DNA from: Actinospineispora eucalypti
Lineage (GTDB): Bacteria > Actinomycetota > Actinomycetes > Mycobacteriales > Pseudonocardiaceae
Assembly (NCBI GenBank): GCA_014208095.1
Contig: JACHMT010000001.1
Span: forward strand, 62,001 to 126,000
Reading direction: 5' to 3'
Length of the DNA: 64,000 nucleotides
Within the stretch, counting starts at the first letter, position 1; every line of letters begins with the position of its first letter. The position numbers and the translations under genes are program-made. Below the pieces are notes generated by a model that worked only from the letters and a program-made list of their open reading frames with translations, had not been told where the DNA came from and did no database searches. Positions 41,381-50,282 of this stretch are shown here, in pieces.

Positions 41381-42931
41381 GTGACGACGACGCAGTCAGG
41401 CCCCATCACGCATGACGCCGGCGAGACCTTCGAGGTGCGCAGCCCGATCGACGGGAGCGTGGCCGCCCGGCTGCCGCTGCACGGCCCGGACCACGTGGCC
41501 GCCGCCGCTGCCCGGCTGCGCGCGGCCCAGCCGGCCTGGGAGGACCTCGGCCCCAAGCAGCGCTGCAAGTACCTGCTGCAGTGGCTCGACTGGATCATGG
41601 ACAACGAGCGCCGGCTGCTCGATCTGGTGCAGAAGGAGAGCGGCAAGTCCTGGGGCGACACCTCGTTCGAGTCGGTGGTCGCCGTACAGATCATCAACTA
41701 CGTGGCCAAGCACGCGCCCAAGTGGCTGGCCGACGTGAAGGTGAAGCCGGACGGCCTGCTCAACAAGACCAAGCGGCTGAAGGTGCACGCCCGCCCCTAC
41801 CCGCTGGTCGGCGTGATCACCCCGTGGAACTTCCCGCTGACCATGCCGCTGCTGGACATCCCGTTCGCGCTGGCCGCCGGGGCCGCCGTGCTGTCCAAGC
41901 CGTCCGAGGTCACCCCGCTCGCCTGGTCCGAGGCCGCACGCGGCTGGCAGGAGATCGGCGCCCCCCACGTGCTGGAGTGCGTCACCGGGCTGGGCGCCAC
42001 CGGGGCGGCCGTGGTGGACCAGGTGGACATGATCCAGTTCACCGGGTCGACCCGCACCGGCCGGGCGATCGCGGTTCGCGCGGCCGAGCGGCTCATCCCG
42101 GCCAGCCTGGAACTGGGCGGCAAGGACGCGATGATCGTGCTGGACGACGCCGACCTGGACCGCGCGGTGAACGGCGCGGTGTGGGGCGGGCTGTTCAACG
42201 CCGGCCAGGTGTGCATCTCGGTGGAGCGCCTGTACGTGCACGAAGGGATCTACGACGAGTTCGTTTCCCGGGTGTCGGAGAAGGTCGCCGCGATTCGGCA
42301 GGGCACCGACACCGACCACAGCTTCACCAACGACATCGGCGCGATGGCCACCCCGGCCCAGGTGGACATCGTGGACAAGCACGTGCAGGACGCGCTGGCC
42401 AAGGGCGCACGGGTACTCACCGGCGGCACCCGGGGCGAGGTCGGCAACTACTACGCGCCGACCGTGCTGGTCGACGTGGACCACAACATGGCCTGCATGA
42501 CCGAGGAGACCTTCGGCCCCACCCTGCCGATCATGAAGGTCGGCTCCGAGGAGGAAGCCGTCCGGCTGGCCAACGACTCGCCGTACGGCCTGGCCGGCAG
42601 CGTGTGGAGCCGCGACGCCAAGCGCGCCGAGGCCCTGGCCAAGCGGCTGGACACCGGCGGCGTCACCCTGAACAACGCGCTCACCGGGGTGGCCCAGATG
42701 GGTGTGCCGTTCGGCGGCTGGAAGAGCTCCGGGATGGGCGCGCGCAACGGCGGCGCGTACTCGGTCCGCAAGTACACCCGGCAGCAGGCACTGGTCGGCG
42801 AGCGGGTGGCGATGAAGTCCGAGATGAACTGGTACCCGACGACGCCGGAGAACGCCGGCAAGATGGCCAAGGCCGTCCGGCTGCTCGGCATGCACGACTG
42901 GCGCCGCCGATTCGGCAAGCCCGCGCGCTAG
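41381..42931 (+). CDS. NAD(P)+-dependent aldehyde dehydrogenase (succinate-semialdehyde-type)
   Basis: 516 residues. The catalytic Cys278 is in NAGQVCISVERL and the general base Glu244 in LELGGKD. The cofactor-binding segment is TPWNFPLTMP (about 147-156) and the hinge region EETFGPTLPIMKV near 372. The sequence resembles the SSADH/benzaldehyde group, but substrate assignment is uncertain. The start is GTG 41381. An alcohol dehydrogenase gene follows after 55 bases, so together they would oxidise an alcohol to its acid. Confidence 0.9.
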   Translation: MTTTQSGPITHDAGETFEVRSPIDGSVAARLPLHGPDHVAAAAARLRAAQPAWEDLGPKQRCKYLLQWLDWIMDNERRLLDLVQKESGKSWGDTSFESVVAVQIINYVAKHAPKWLADVKVKPDGLLNKTKRLKVHARPYPLVGVITPWNFPLTMPLLDIPFALAAGAAVLSKPSEVTPLAWSEAARGWQEIGAPHVLECVTGLGATGAAVVDQVDMIQFTGSTRTGRAIAVRAAERLIPASLELGGKDAMIVLDDADLDRAVNGAVWGGLFNAGQVCISVERLYVHEGIYDEFVSRVSEKVAAIRQGTDTDHSFTNDIGAMATPAQVDIVDKHVQDALAKGARVLTGGTRGEVGNYYAPTVLVDVDHNMACMTEETFGPTLPIMKVGSEEEAVRLANDSPYGLAGSVWSRDAKRAEALAKRLDTGGVTLNNALTGVAQMGVPFGGWKSSGMGARNGGAYSVRKYTRQQALVGERVAMKSEMNWYPTTPENAGKMAKAVRLLGMHDWRRRFGKPAR

Positions 42932-42986
42932 TACCGAGTTAACCTCCTCATCCGCACCCCCACCGAAGGAAAGGCTTGAGAAGTCA

Positions 42987-44105
42987 ATGAAGACGAGATC
43001 CGGGATCCTCCGGCAGGCTCCGGGCAAGTACGAGGTGGTTGAGGTCGACCTCGAGGAGCCCCAGCACGGCGAGGTCATGGTCAAGCTGGCCGCCTCCGGC
43101 ATGTGCCACTCCGACGACCACATCGCGACCGGGGACATGCCGGTCGGCACCTACCCGATCGCCGGCGGGCACGAGGGCTCCGGGGTGATCGCGCAGGTTG
43201 GGCCCGGTGTGCGCGGGTTGGCCGAGGGCGACCACGTGGTGTTCTCGTTCCTGCCCGGCTGCGGGCGCTGCCGGTGGTGCGCCTCCGGCATGCAGAACCT
43301 GTGCGACCTGGGCTCGACGCTGCTCGTGGGCTCCCGGCCCGGCGACCCGACCAGCTTCCGGATGTCGTTGGACGGGGCGCCGGTGGGTCAGATGGCCGGC
43401 ATCTCCACGTTCTCCGAGTACACCACCGTGGACATCGCCAGCGTGGTGAAGATCCCGGACGACGTGCCGCTGGTACCGGCCTGCTTGCTCGGCTGCGGCG
43501 TGGGCACCGGTTGGGGTTCGGCGGTCAACTCGGCGCAGGTGCAGGTCGGCGACACCGTGATCATCATGGGCATCGGCGGCATCGGCATCAACGCGGTGCA
43601 GGGCGCGGCCCACGCCGGCGCGGCGAACGTCATCGCGGTCGACCCGCTGCCCTTCAAGCTGGAGAAGGCCGAGGAGATGGGCGCGACCCACACCTTCTCG
43701 ACCATCGAGGAGGCCGGCGAGTTCGCCCGCTCGGCGACCAACGGCCAGGGCGCCGACTCGACCATCGTGACCGTCGGCGTGACCGCCGCCAACCACGTCG
43801 AGCAGGCCTACTACACGATCCGCAAGGCCGGCACCCTGGTACTCACCGGCATCGGCAAGGCCACCGAGGGCGCCCCGCCCATCCCGCTGATGGACCTCAC
43901 CCTGAGCCAGAAGCGCATCCAGGGTTCGCTGTTCGGCGCCTGCGCCCCCAGCAAGGACATCCTCCGCCAGGTGGACCTCTACCAACGCGGCCTGCTCAAG
44001 CTGGACGAACTGATCACCACTCGGTACACCCTGGACCAGGTGGCCCAGGGCTACGAGGACATGCACGCCGGCAAGAACATCCGCGGCGTCATCGTCTTCG
44101 ACTGA
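42987..44105 (+). CDS. NDMA-dependent alcohol dehydrogenase (nicotinoprotein, mycofactocin-associated type)
   Basis: 372-residue zinc alcohol dehydrogenase of the medium-chain family. Catalytic zinc ligands Cys40, His62 and Glu63; structural zinc cysteines 92, 95, 98 and 106; Rossmann motif GIGGIGINAVQGA near 195. The opening MKTRSGILRQAPGKYEV and the overall sequence match the actinobacterial NDMA-dependent group. These enzymes keep their nicotinamide bound and use an external electron carrier, which in mycobacteria is linked to mycofactocin. No mycofactocin biosynthesis gene is in this window. It follows the aldehyde dehydrogenase and ends at a strong terminator. Confidence 0.9.
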   Translation: MKTRSGILRQAPGKYEVVEVDLEEPQHGEVMVKLAASGMCHSDDHIATGDMPVGTYPIAGGHEGSGVIAQVGPGVRGLAEGDHVVFSFLPGCGRCRWCASGMQNLCDLGSTLLVGSRPGDPTSFRMSLDGAPVGQMAGISTFSEYTTVDIASVVKIPDDVPLVPACLLGCGVGTGWGSAVNSAQVQVGDTVIIMGIGGIGINAVQGAAHAGAANVIAVDPLPFKLEKAEEMGATHTFSTIEEAGEFARSATNGQGADSTIVTVGVTAANHVEQAYYTIRKAGTLVLTGIGKATEGAPPIPLMDLTLSQKRIQGSLFGACAPSKDILRQVDLYQRGLLKLDELITTRYTLDQVAQGYEDMHAGKNIRGVIVFD

Positions 44106-44117
44106 CCCCTTCACGGT

Positions 44118-44156
44118 GAGACGGCCGTCCGGGCATCCGCCCGGGCGGCCGTTCTC
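44118..44156. terminator. Bidirectional hairpin terminator
   Basis: GAGACGGCCGTCCGGGC (44118-44134) pairs with 44139-44156 across the loop ATCC, with only small mismatches. It lies between the convergent alcohol dehydrogenase and WYL regulator stops and can serve both. Confidence 0.85.
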
Positions 44157-45123
44157 ATGCGACGGCCCGGCCGAACCGGCCCGCCCAGGTGGTCAGGTAG
44201 TCCCGCAGCTCGGGCGAGTCGACCAGGGTGAACTCGGCGTCCAGCGAGCCCAGCGCCATCGCCGGCCATTCCAGCGCGTCGGCGGTCATCCGCACCAGGC
44301 AGCTGTCCTCGCCCCGCGCGGCCACCTCGGCCCACCGGCCGATCTTCCTCCGCACCGCCTCAGCGGGCGCCCGCACCAGGGCCTGGATCTCGTGCACGGT
44401 TTGCTGTTGCGGGCCCCTGACCCGTTGGCGCACGAACTCGCCGGCATTCTCGGCGGGCAGCGCGCGCGGGCGGAACCGGGCGCCGGTGCGAGCCGGCTCG
44501 GTCAGCCGGTCCACCCGGAAGCTGCGCCAGTCGTTGCGGCCCAGGTCGTAGGCCACCAGGTACCACCGGCGGCCCAGGGAGACCAGGCGCAGCGGTTCCA
44601 CGTGCCGGCGGGTGCGCGCGCCGTCGGCCGCCGTGTAGTCGAACTCCATCCGTTCCGCGTCCCGGCACGCCTGCGCCACCTTGACCAGGGCATCCGGGTC
44701 GGTGCCCAGGTCCGGAGCGCCACCGCCCCAACCCGGTGACACGGTCATTGCACGCAGCGCCTCTACCCGCCGGCGCAGCTTCGGCGGCATTACCTGGATC
44801 ACCTTGGCCTGCGCCCGCACCGACGACTCGGCCACCCCGGCCAGCCCGCTCTGCGCCGCCGCGCGCAGCCCGATGACCAGCGCGACCGCCTCCTCGTCGT
44901 CCAGCACCAGAGGCGGCAGCGCCGCGCCGGGGGCGAGCTGGTAGCCGCCGTCCACGCCCCGGGATGCGTTCACCGGGTAGCCCAGCTCGCGCAGCCGGTC
45001 GACGTCCCGGCGCAGGGTCCGGATGGAGACCTCCAGCCGCCGCGCCAGATCCTCGCCCGGCCAGTAGCGGTGGGTCTGCAGCAGGGAGAGCAGGCGCAGG
45101 GTCCGCGCGCTGGTGTTCGCCAT
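44155..45123 (-). CDS. WYL-domain transcriptional regulator
   Basis: 322 residues: N-terminal HTH_11/DeoR-like helix-turn-helix (about 4-60: ARTLRLLSLLQTHRYWPGEDLARRLEVSIRTLRRDVDRLRELGY), followed by a WYL domain (about 140-215, with RRWYLVAYDLGRNDWRSFRVDRL) and a C-terminal WCX-like extension. WYL domains bind nucleic acids or small ligands. ATG 45123 gives the standard start. Divergent from the DinB gene (62 bases between starts), its likely target. Confidence 0.92.
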   Translation of the reverse strand: MANTSARTLRLLSLLQTHRYWPGEDLARRLEVSIRTLRRDVDRLRELGYPVNASRGVDGGYQLAPGAALPPLVLDDEEAVALVIGLRAAAQSGLAGVAESSVRAQAKVIQVMPPKLRRRVEALRAMTVSPGWGGGAPDLGTDPDALVKVAQACRDAERMEFDYTAADGARTRRHVEPLRLVSLGRRWYLVAYDLGRNDWRSFRVDRLTEPARTGARFRPRALPAENAGEFVRQRVRGPQQQTVHEIQALVRAPAEAVRRKIGRWAEVAARGEDSCLVRMTADALEWPAMALGSLDAEFTLVDSPELRDYLTTWAGRFGRAVA

Positions 45124-45185
45124 GTTTTCGAGTATGCGGCAATTGAGGACAGAAACTGGCACTTGGGGCCTCTACCTTCAGGTTC

Positions 45186-45734
45186 ATGACCTCAACCGAG
45201 CTTCCCCAGACCCTGACCGGCGAGCGCGCGGACCTCCTGGCCACCCTGGCCCAGCACCGCTTCTTCCTGCGCAACACCACCCGCGACCTGACCGACGAAC
45301 AGGCCGGCCGGCGCACCACCCGCAGTGAGCTGTGCCTGGGCGGGCTGATCAAGCACGTGGCGCACGGCGAGCGGCAGTGGGTGTCGTTCATCCTGGAAGG
45401 CCCGAGCGCGATGAGCAAGAACGGCAAGGAGTGGGCCGACTGGACCGAGGAGGACTACGCCGACTACCACAACGACTTCCGGATGCAGCCGGGCGAGACC
45501 CTGGCCGGCGTGCTCGCCGACTACGAGCGCGCCGCCGAGCGGACGAACCAGGTGCTGGCCGCGCTGCCCTCGCTGGACGACGACCACCCGCTGCCGAGCG
45601 CGCCCTGGTTCGAGCCGGGCGCCCGCTGGTCGGCCCGCCGGGCGCTGCTGCACATCATCGCGGAGACGGCCCAGCACTCCGGCCACGCCGACATCATCCG
45701 GGAATCCCTGGACGGCGCGAAGTCGATGGGCTAG
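45186..45734 (+). CDS. DinB family protein (DUF664-like)
   Basis: 182-residue four-helix-bundle protein. Potential metal-binding histidines are in IKHVAHGERQW (about 57-67) and AETAQHSGHADIIRE (about 158-172), the pattern shared with DinB and mycothiol-dependent enzymes, so a thiol-transferase role is possible. It is paired divergently with a WYL regulator. Its stop overlaps the stop of the convergent barrel-domain gene by 4 bases. Confidence 0.88.
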   Translation: MTSTELPQTLTGERADLLATLAQHRFFLRNTTRDLTDEQAGRRTTRSELCLGGLIKHVAHGERQWVSFILEGPSAMSKNGKEWADWTEEDYADYHNDFRMQPGETLAGVLADYERAAERTNQVLAALPSLDDDHPLPSAPWFEPGARWSARRALLHIIAETAQHSGHADIIRESLDGAKSMG

Positions 45735-46924
45735 TTGTCCTCGGAACTCGACGACTTCGACGACGACCCGCCGCCGCCCGGGATGTTGCACTTGCCTCCT
45801 GCGTAGATCGGGCCCGACAGCACCGGACGACCGGGCGGCGGGTTGTACTCGGCCGGGACGTCACCGGTGATCTTGTTCATGCACGCGTCGGTGGCGCTCT
45901 TGGTGCCGCCCTCGCCGCCGATCCACATGTCCAGGTGTCCGTCGCCCGAGCCAGCGGCGCTGGCCCCGGTGTCCTCGGCGATGACGTACCGCTTCACCGT
46001 CGGCAGGTAGAACCGCGAGCCGGCCTTGAAGATCCCGGTGCCCTTGCCCGGCACCGCGACGGTGATCGGGTCGGCGTACGTGCCGGTGCCGCCGGCCTTC
46101 TTGTGCAGGACCGGGTTGCTCACCTCGGCCGAGCCGGGTGGCGTGTTGTCCTGATAGGAGTAGCCGGTCAGCTCGATCTTGAGCTGCTTCGAGGTGCCGG
46201 CGTAGGCCGGGCCGCCATCGGAACCCGTGCCGCCGGACGCCTTGTTGCCCGTCGCGGCCGGCTTCTTCGCGGCGTTCTTGGTGGTGCTCTTGGCGGCGGT
46301 GCCCGGCTTGGTGGCCGGGCTCGGCTTCACCTTCGGCGGGGCGGCCGGCACGTCAGGCGCCGGCACGTCAGGCGCCGGCCCGGCCGGGGCGTCGGCCGCC
46401 GGCGGCACGGCCGGCTGGGCGAGCGGGATGTTGGCGTTGGTGCTCTCCCCCGACCCGCTGTTGCTGCGCAGGCCGACCAGCACGGTGCCGCCGGCCACCA
46501 GCGCGACCACCGCGCCGGCGACCAGGAAAAGCGTCCGGGTGCTGGGCCGGCCGGCGCGGTCGGCGCGCCGCCGGGCACCGCTGGCCCGCATCCGCCTGCG
46601 CGCCGCGCCGCGGGAGCGCCGGGCGGGCGGGCGGATCGCCTCGGTCCGGGCCTCCTCGGGTTCCGCGGGCTCCGGCTCCGCGGGCTCCGGCTCGGCGGGC
46701 TCGAAGAGTGAGCGGGTCTCCAGCTCGGCGAGATCGGTGCCGGGACGGTCCACCGGCTCTGCGTCGAACCCACCCGAGTGGGTCGGCCGGCGCGGAGCGG
46801 GCATCCAGTCCTCGTCGGACGGGGCCGAGGACGACTGCGCGCGTGGCTCTGGGACGGCCGGCTCATCGTCGAACACCGAGGTGCTCTCGTCCTGCCGGCC
46901 ACGTGGGGAGCGGTGCCGTGCCAT
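45731..46924 (-). CDS. Membrane-anchored extracellular protein with double-psi-barrel-like domain
   Basis: 397 residues. The N-terminus (1-125) is charged and cytoplasmic and includes repeated Glu-Pro-Ala units near 77-92. One membrane helix follows (about 130-150: LFLVAGAVVALVAGGTVLVGL), then a Pro/Ala/Lys linker to about 235. The C-terminal domain contains GYSYQDNTPPGS, AGGTGTYADPITVA, YVIAEDTGASA and LDMWIGGEGG. These resemble barwin/3D-like six-stranded barrels found in secreted proteins, with the Asp of AEDTGA as a possible catalytic residue. A cell-wall role is a guess. Confidence 0.72.
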   Translation of the reverse strand: MARHRSPRGRQDESTSVFDDEPAVPEPRAQSSSAPSDEDWMPAPRRPTHSGGFDAEPVDRPGTDLAELETRSLFEPAEPEPAEPEPAEPEEARTEAIRPPARRSRGAARRRMRASGARRRADRAGRPSTRTLFLVAGAVVALVAGGTVLVGLRSNSGSGESTNANIPLAQPAVPPAADAPAGPAPDVPAPDVPAAPPKVKPSPATKPGTAAKSTTKNAAKKPAATGNKASGGTGSDGGPAYAGTSKQLKIELTGYSYQDNTPPGSAEVSNPVLHKKAGGTGTYADPITVAVPGKGTGIFKAGSRFYLPTVKRYVIAEDTGASAAGSGDGHLDMWIGGEGGTKSATDACMNKITGDVPAEYNPPPGRPVLSGPIYAGGKCNIPGGGGSSSKSSSSEDN

Positions 46925-47200
46925 TTCTTACCTCCGGACCACAGGGCCGGGGTGGGCATCCGGTTTCGGGGAACCGGCGGATGGGGAGCCGTGCCCTTCG
47001 TTACCCAGCCTTAGCTAATCCGTTGGCGAAGGTATCAGAAGGGTGAGAGCGCTCGACCAACCGGATACGGACGGTGAGCCCATAGGGCGGATTCACGCGT
47101 CCAACGGCCAGCCACCGGGCTAGGCGCACCGCCGGCGGTCGACACCCGTTCAGGGCGCCCGCGCCGGACGGTGCGCGGCCCCGGTGGCGGCGCGCGGTCG

Positions 47201-47310
47201 CTGGCGTCTCCCGCGCGCGCCGCACTGCCCGGGCTCGGGAAGCGCGTTCCGCGCCGTATCTCCCGCGCGCGCCGCACTGGGCGCGCGCTCGGCAAGCGCG
47301 TTCCGCGCTA
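47201..47310. repeat. 54-bp double-hairpin repeats after the DUF1508 gene
   Basis: AGCGCGTTCCGCGC occurs at 47241 and again at 47295, 54 bases apart, each preceded by TCTCCCGC and a CGCGCC...GGGCGCG-type stem. The second copy ends in the TAG stop codon of the DUF1508 gene (47308-47310, minus strand). Same family as 16407 and 34217. Confidence 0.88.
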
Positions 47311-47490
47311 GGACTCGACCTCGATGACCTCGGCGCCGTCCGCGGCCCGCTGTACCGACTCGCAGCCCTTCTTGGCCGCCGACTTGCTCTCGTAGGCCTC
47401 ACCCGTCGCGACCACCTGCCCGTTGGTCGCCTTCAGGCGAAAACGGTACTTGCCGGCGCGGTCCTGGTAGACCTCGAACTTCCCAGCCAT
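47308..47490 (-). CDS. DUF1508 (YegP-like) small protein
   Basis: 60 residues forming a single DUF1508 unit: GKFEVYQDRAGKYRFRLKATNGQVVATGEAYESKSAAKKG is split here by its Tyr/Phe/Arg core, and the closing Ala-Lys-Lys-Gly helix is typical. E. coli YegP has two such units; this has one. Function is unknown. ATG 47490 fits the family start. The stop codon is part of a 54-bp repeat unit. Confidence 0.88.
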   Translation of the reverse strand: MAGKFEVYQDRAGKYRFRLKATNGQVVATGEAYESKSAAKKGCESVQRAADGAEVIEVES

Positions 47491-47630
47491 GAGCATCTCC
47501 AAGTGATTTTTGATCATGCTCGGACAGCGGAAGCTTAATGTTGTGGCGCTTAGCACACCACCGCTGACACGCCCCCGACCCCTGATCGAGACCTGGCCCT
47601 CACCCGCTCGATGGCGCCCGTCTCAGCCTC

Positions 47631-47681
47631 TTGACGCAACTATACGGTTGCCATACTGTCAAGTTGCAACCAATTAGTTGC
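47631..47681 (+). promoter_or_regulatory. Promoter and twin operators of the MFS gene
   Basis: A TTGACG box at 47631-47636 and TACTGT at 47654-47659 are 17 bases apart. Two inverted repeats GCAAC-N6-GTTGC (47636-47651 and 47666-47681) lie exactly 30 bases apart; the first falls between the promoter boxes. This is the layout of a repressed promoter with a doubled operator. The regulator could be the ArsR protein of the same cluster or an unlinked one. Confidence 0.8.
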
Positions 47682-47699
47682 CATACTTTGGAGGCTCCG

Positions 47700-49079
47700 A
47701 TGGACTTCACCAACCGGGAGCGGCTGGTGCTGCTCGTGCTGCTGGGCGCCGGCTTCATGCTCTCCGTGGACTTCTCGATCCTGAACGTGGCGCTCCCCGA
47801 GGCCGGTGCCGGCGTCGGGCTGGGAGCGGACCAGCTGCCGTGGATCACCACCGCGTACGCGCTGCCGGCGGCCGGGTTCACCCTGCTGTTCGGTCGTCTG
47901 GGCGACCTGCTCGGCCGGCGCCGGCTGCTGATGTCCGGCATGGTGCTGCTGGCCGGGGCATCCCTGGTCGGCGGCTTCGCCTCCGGACCGGAGACCATGC
48001 TCACCGCGAGGGCACTGCAGGGCTTCGCCACCGCGATGGCCATTCCCTCGGCGTTGTCGCTGCTCACCACCACGTTCGCGGAAGGCCCCCGCCGGGCTCG
48101 GGTGCTCGGCCTGAACGGCGCGCTGCTCTCCGGCGGTTTCACCGTGGGCGCGTTGGTCGGCGGCGGGCTGGTCACCGTGCTCGGCTGGCGGGCGGCGTTC
48201 TTCGTCAACGTGCCGGTCGCACTGGCCGTACTCATCGCCACCCCGTTCGTGATCGGCGAGAGCCGGGCCGAGCGGCGGACCAGGCTGGACGTGCCGGGTG
48301 CGGTCACGGTGACCGGCGGCCTGCTCGCGGTGGTCTACGCGGTGATGGAGCGACACCTGGTCTCGGCCGTGGTCGGTGTGCTGCTCCTGGCCGCGTTCTG
48401 GGTGATCGAGCTGCGCTCGCCGGCGCCGCTGGCCTCGCTGCGTGTGCTGCGCCGGGCCACCGTCAAGTGGGGCAACCTGGCCTGCTTCGTGGTGTTCGCC
48501 ATGGAGCCGGCGATGATCTTCCTGACCACGCTGTACCTGCAGCGGGTGCTGGGCTACGGCCCGCTGGGCACCGGACTGATCTTCGGCATCCCCGGTCTGG
48601 CCTCGGTGGCCGCCGGCGTGCTGGCCGGGCGGGTCATCGGGCGGTTCGGCGCCCGGCCGGTGCTGGCGGTGAGCATGGCCGTGCAGGGGTTGGCGACGCT
48701 TCCGCTGGTGTTTCTCGGCACGCACCGGGCCGCCGCGTTGGCGATCCTGGTGCCGGCGCTGTTCATCGGGTTCTTCGGGCACGTGGCGGCCATCGTCGGA
48801 GCCACGGTGACCGCCACCTCCGGGCTGCCCAACGACGAGCAGGGCCTGGCCACCGGGTTGACCTCGATGAGCCAGCAGGTGGCTATCACGGTGGGCATCC
48901 CGCTGCTCAGCGCTGTGGCCGCCACCCAGGCCAGCCAGTTGGCCGGCATGCACCTGGCGCTGGGCCTGAACGTGGTGCTGACGCTGGGCACCGTCGCCCT
49001 GATCTGGCCGCGGCTGCGACCGCGCACCGGGCACCGCCCGCCGGCGGTCCGCGAGGCCGTGCCGGCGAACGCCACCTGA
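47700..49079 (+). CDS. MFS drug exporter, DHA2-like (14-helix type)
   Basis: 459 residues with about 14 hydrophobic segments. Motif A-like sequence FGRLGDLLGRRRLLM (about 63-77) and the early DFSILNVALPEAG (about 22-34; cf. DHA2 motif D) indicate the drug:H+ antiporter-2 group. ATG 47700 has GGAGG 7 bases upstream. It heads a cluster with SRPBCC and ArsR genes. The promoter carries a doubled operator, so expression is probably inducible. Confidence 0.9.
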   Translation: MDFTNRERLVLLVLLGAGFMLSVDFSILNVALPEAGAGVGLGADQLPWITTAYALPAAGFTLLFGRLGDLLGRRRLLMSGMVLLAGASLVGGFASGPETMLTARALQGFATAMAIPSALSLLTTTFAEGPRRARVLGLNGALLSGGFTVGALVGGGLVTVLGWRAAFFVNVPVALAVLIATPFVIGESRAERRTRLDVPGAVTVTGGLLAVVYAVMERHLVSAVVGVLLLAAFWVIELRSPAPLASLRVLRRATVKWGNLACFVVFAMEPAMIFLTTLYLQRVLGYGPLGTGLIFGIPGLASVAAGVLAGRVIGRFGARPVLAVSMAVQGLATLPLVFLGTHRAAALAILVPALFIGFFGHVAAIVGATVTATSGLPNDEQGLATGLTSMSQQVAITVGIPLLSAVAATQASQLAGMHLALGLNVVLTLGTVALIWPRLRPRTGHRPPAVREAVPANAT

Positions 49080-49091
49080 TAGGAATGCGCC

Positions 49092-49523
49092 ATGGGATTC
49101 CCCGATCGGATCGAGCGGACCATGGACCTCGACCACCCACCGGCCAAGGTGTGGGCGGCGATCACCAGCGCCGAGGGTCTGGGCACCTGGTTCGGTCACC
49201 ACGCGACGATCGATCTGCGTCCCGGCGGCGCGGCCCGGATGACCTGGGATCACGGCTACGACAACGACCTGCGCATCGAACGGGTGGAGGAACCCACCGT
49301 TTTCGGCTTCACCTGGCGGGTGTTCGGCATGCCGAAGGACGACCCGCGCCGCACCTACGTCGAGTTCACCCTCGAACCGGTCGGCGCGGGCACCCGGCTG
49401 CGGGTGGTGGAGACCGGGTTCGCCCAGCTACCCGACGAGGAGTACCGCAAGGGTTACGACTCCCACCTCGAAGGCTGGGCGTCTGAGCTAGGTGAGCTCG
49501 GTGACTACCTCGATGAGGCCTGA
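49092..49523 (+). CDS. SRPBCC (AHSA1-like) domain protein
   Basis: 143 residues of START/Bet v1-like fold: DRIERTMDLDHPPAKVWAAIT ... LGTWFG (about 6-36), then GFTWRVFG and the helix DSHLEGWASELGELGDYL. The fold binds hydrophobic ligands. In actinobacteria, SRPBCC genes are commonly paired with an ArsR-type regulator; here the ArsR gene overlaps its 3' end, so they are co-translated. Located 12 bases after the MFS gene. Confidence 0.88.
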   Translation: MGFPDRIERTMDLDHPPAKVWAAITSAEGLGTWFGHHATIDLRPGGAARMTWDHGYDNDLRIERVEEPTVFGFTWRVFGMPKDDPRRTYVEFTLEPVGAGTRLRVVETGFAQLPDEEYRKGYDSHLEGWASELGELGDYLDEA

Positions 49524-49854
49524 CCCGGCGGCGGACAGCGAGGCGATCGCCGAGCAGGTGTTCGTCGCGCTGGCCGATCCCACTCGGCGGAGCATCCTGG
49601 CCGAGCTGGCCGCCCGGGGCCCGGCCACCGCGACCGACCTGGCCACCCGCCTGCCGATCACCCGGCAGGCGATCGCCAAGCACCTGAACCTGCTGTCCGA
49701 CGCCGGCCTGTTGATCGCCGAACCCGGGGAGCGGCGCCGGGTGCGCTACCGCCTGCACTCCGCGCCGATGCAGGTCGCACAGCAGTTCCTGGCCGCCCTG
49801 GCCCGCGACTGGGACGGCCGCCTGGACGCCCTGCGCGAACACCTCAACGGCTGA
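49492..49854 (+). CDS. ArsR family transcriptional regulator
   Basis: Up to 120 residues with a winged helix: VFVALADPTRRSILAELAARGPATATDLATRLPITRQAIAKHLNLLSDAGLL in the family's usual order (about 23-75). No metal-binding Cys motif is present, so it belongs to the metal-independent group often paired with SRPBCC proteins. The start could be GTG 49492, GTG 49501 (GGTGAG just upstream) or ATG 49513; all overlap the SRPBCC gene. Probable regulator of the MFS/SRPBCC cluster. Confidence 0.88.
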   Translation: MSSVTTSMRPDPAADSEAIAEQVFVALADPTRRSILAELAARGPATATDLATRLPITRQAIAKHLNLLSDAGLLIAEPGERRRVRYRLHSAPMQVAQQFLAALARDWDGRLDALREHLNG

Positions 49855-49873
49855 CCGCGCGCTGGAAATCGTC

Positions 49874-49949
49874 TGGTGGAGACGAGGGGAATCGAACCCC
49901 TAACCCCCGCCTTGCAAAGGCGGTGCTCTGCCAATTGAGCTACGTCCCC
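49874..49949 (-). tRNA. tRNA-Ala (anticodon TGC)
   Basis: 76 nucleotides including an encoded CCA end. The 7-bp acceptor stem GGGGACG/CGTCTCC (with one G-T pair), D-loop AATTGGCA, anticodon loop TTTGCAA with anticodon TGC, and T-loop TTCGATT all fold as a standard cloverleaf. Confidence 0.97.
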
Positions 49950-49990
49950 GGTGCGGGCGCCTGGTTGCGCCCGCCGTTCGGATGGCTGGG

Positions 49991-50101
49991 TCAGCCGGTC
50001 GCCTGCTGCCAGAGGTCGTCGTTGTCACGCGACCTGGCCTTGTTGAAGACGAACAGCGCGGCGCCGACGACTATGGCGAGTGCCAGCAGCTTCTTCTTCA
50101 T
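49991..50101 (-). CDS. DLW-39 family small membrane protein (copy A)
   Basis: 36 residues: MKKKLLALAIVVGAALFVF as a single membrane helix, then a basic turn (NKARSR) and a C-terminal DNDDLWQQATG. The DLW motif and position between tRNA-Ala and tRNA-Ile near gyrA match the tiny DLW-39 family of actinobacteria. Function unknown. It has a paralogue 180 bases away at 50283. Confidence 0.85.
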   Translation of the reverse strand: MKKKLLALAIVVGAALFVFNKARSRDNDDLWQQATG

Positions 50102-50282
50102 GTAAATCCCTGATCCTCGAGTTTACGCGGTTGATGTGGGCCTCGTCGTTCTCAGCAACGCGCTCTGAAGAGACCGAGCCTTGGCCCTTAGAACGAGGCG
50201 TTAACGAGCCTAGCCCAGCCGCCGAGATCAGGTTGCGTGGGGTTAGTGGCCCGGCGCGTCCGGGTGGACGGGACAGGTGCCC

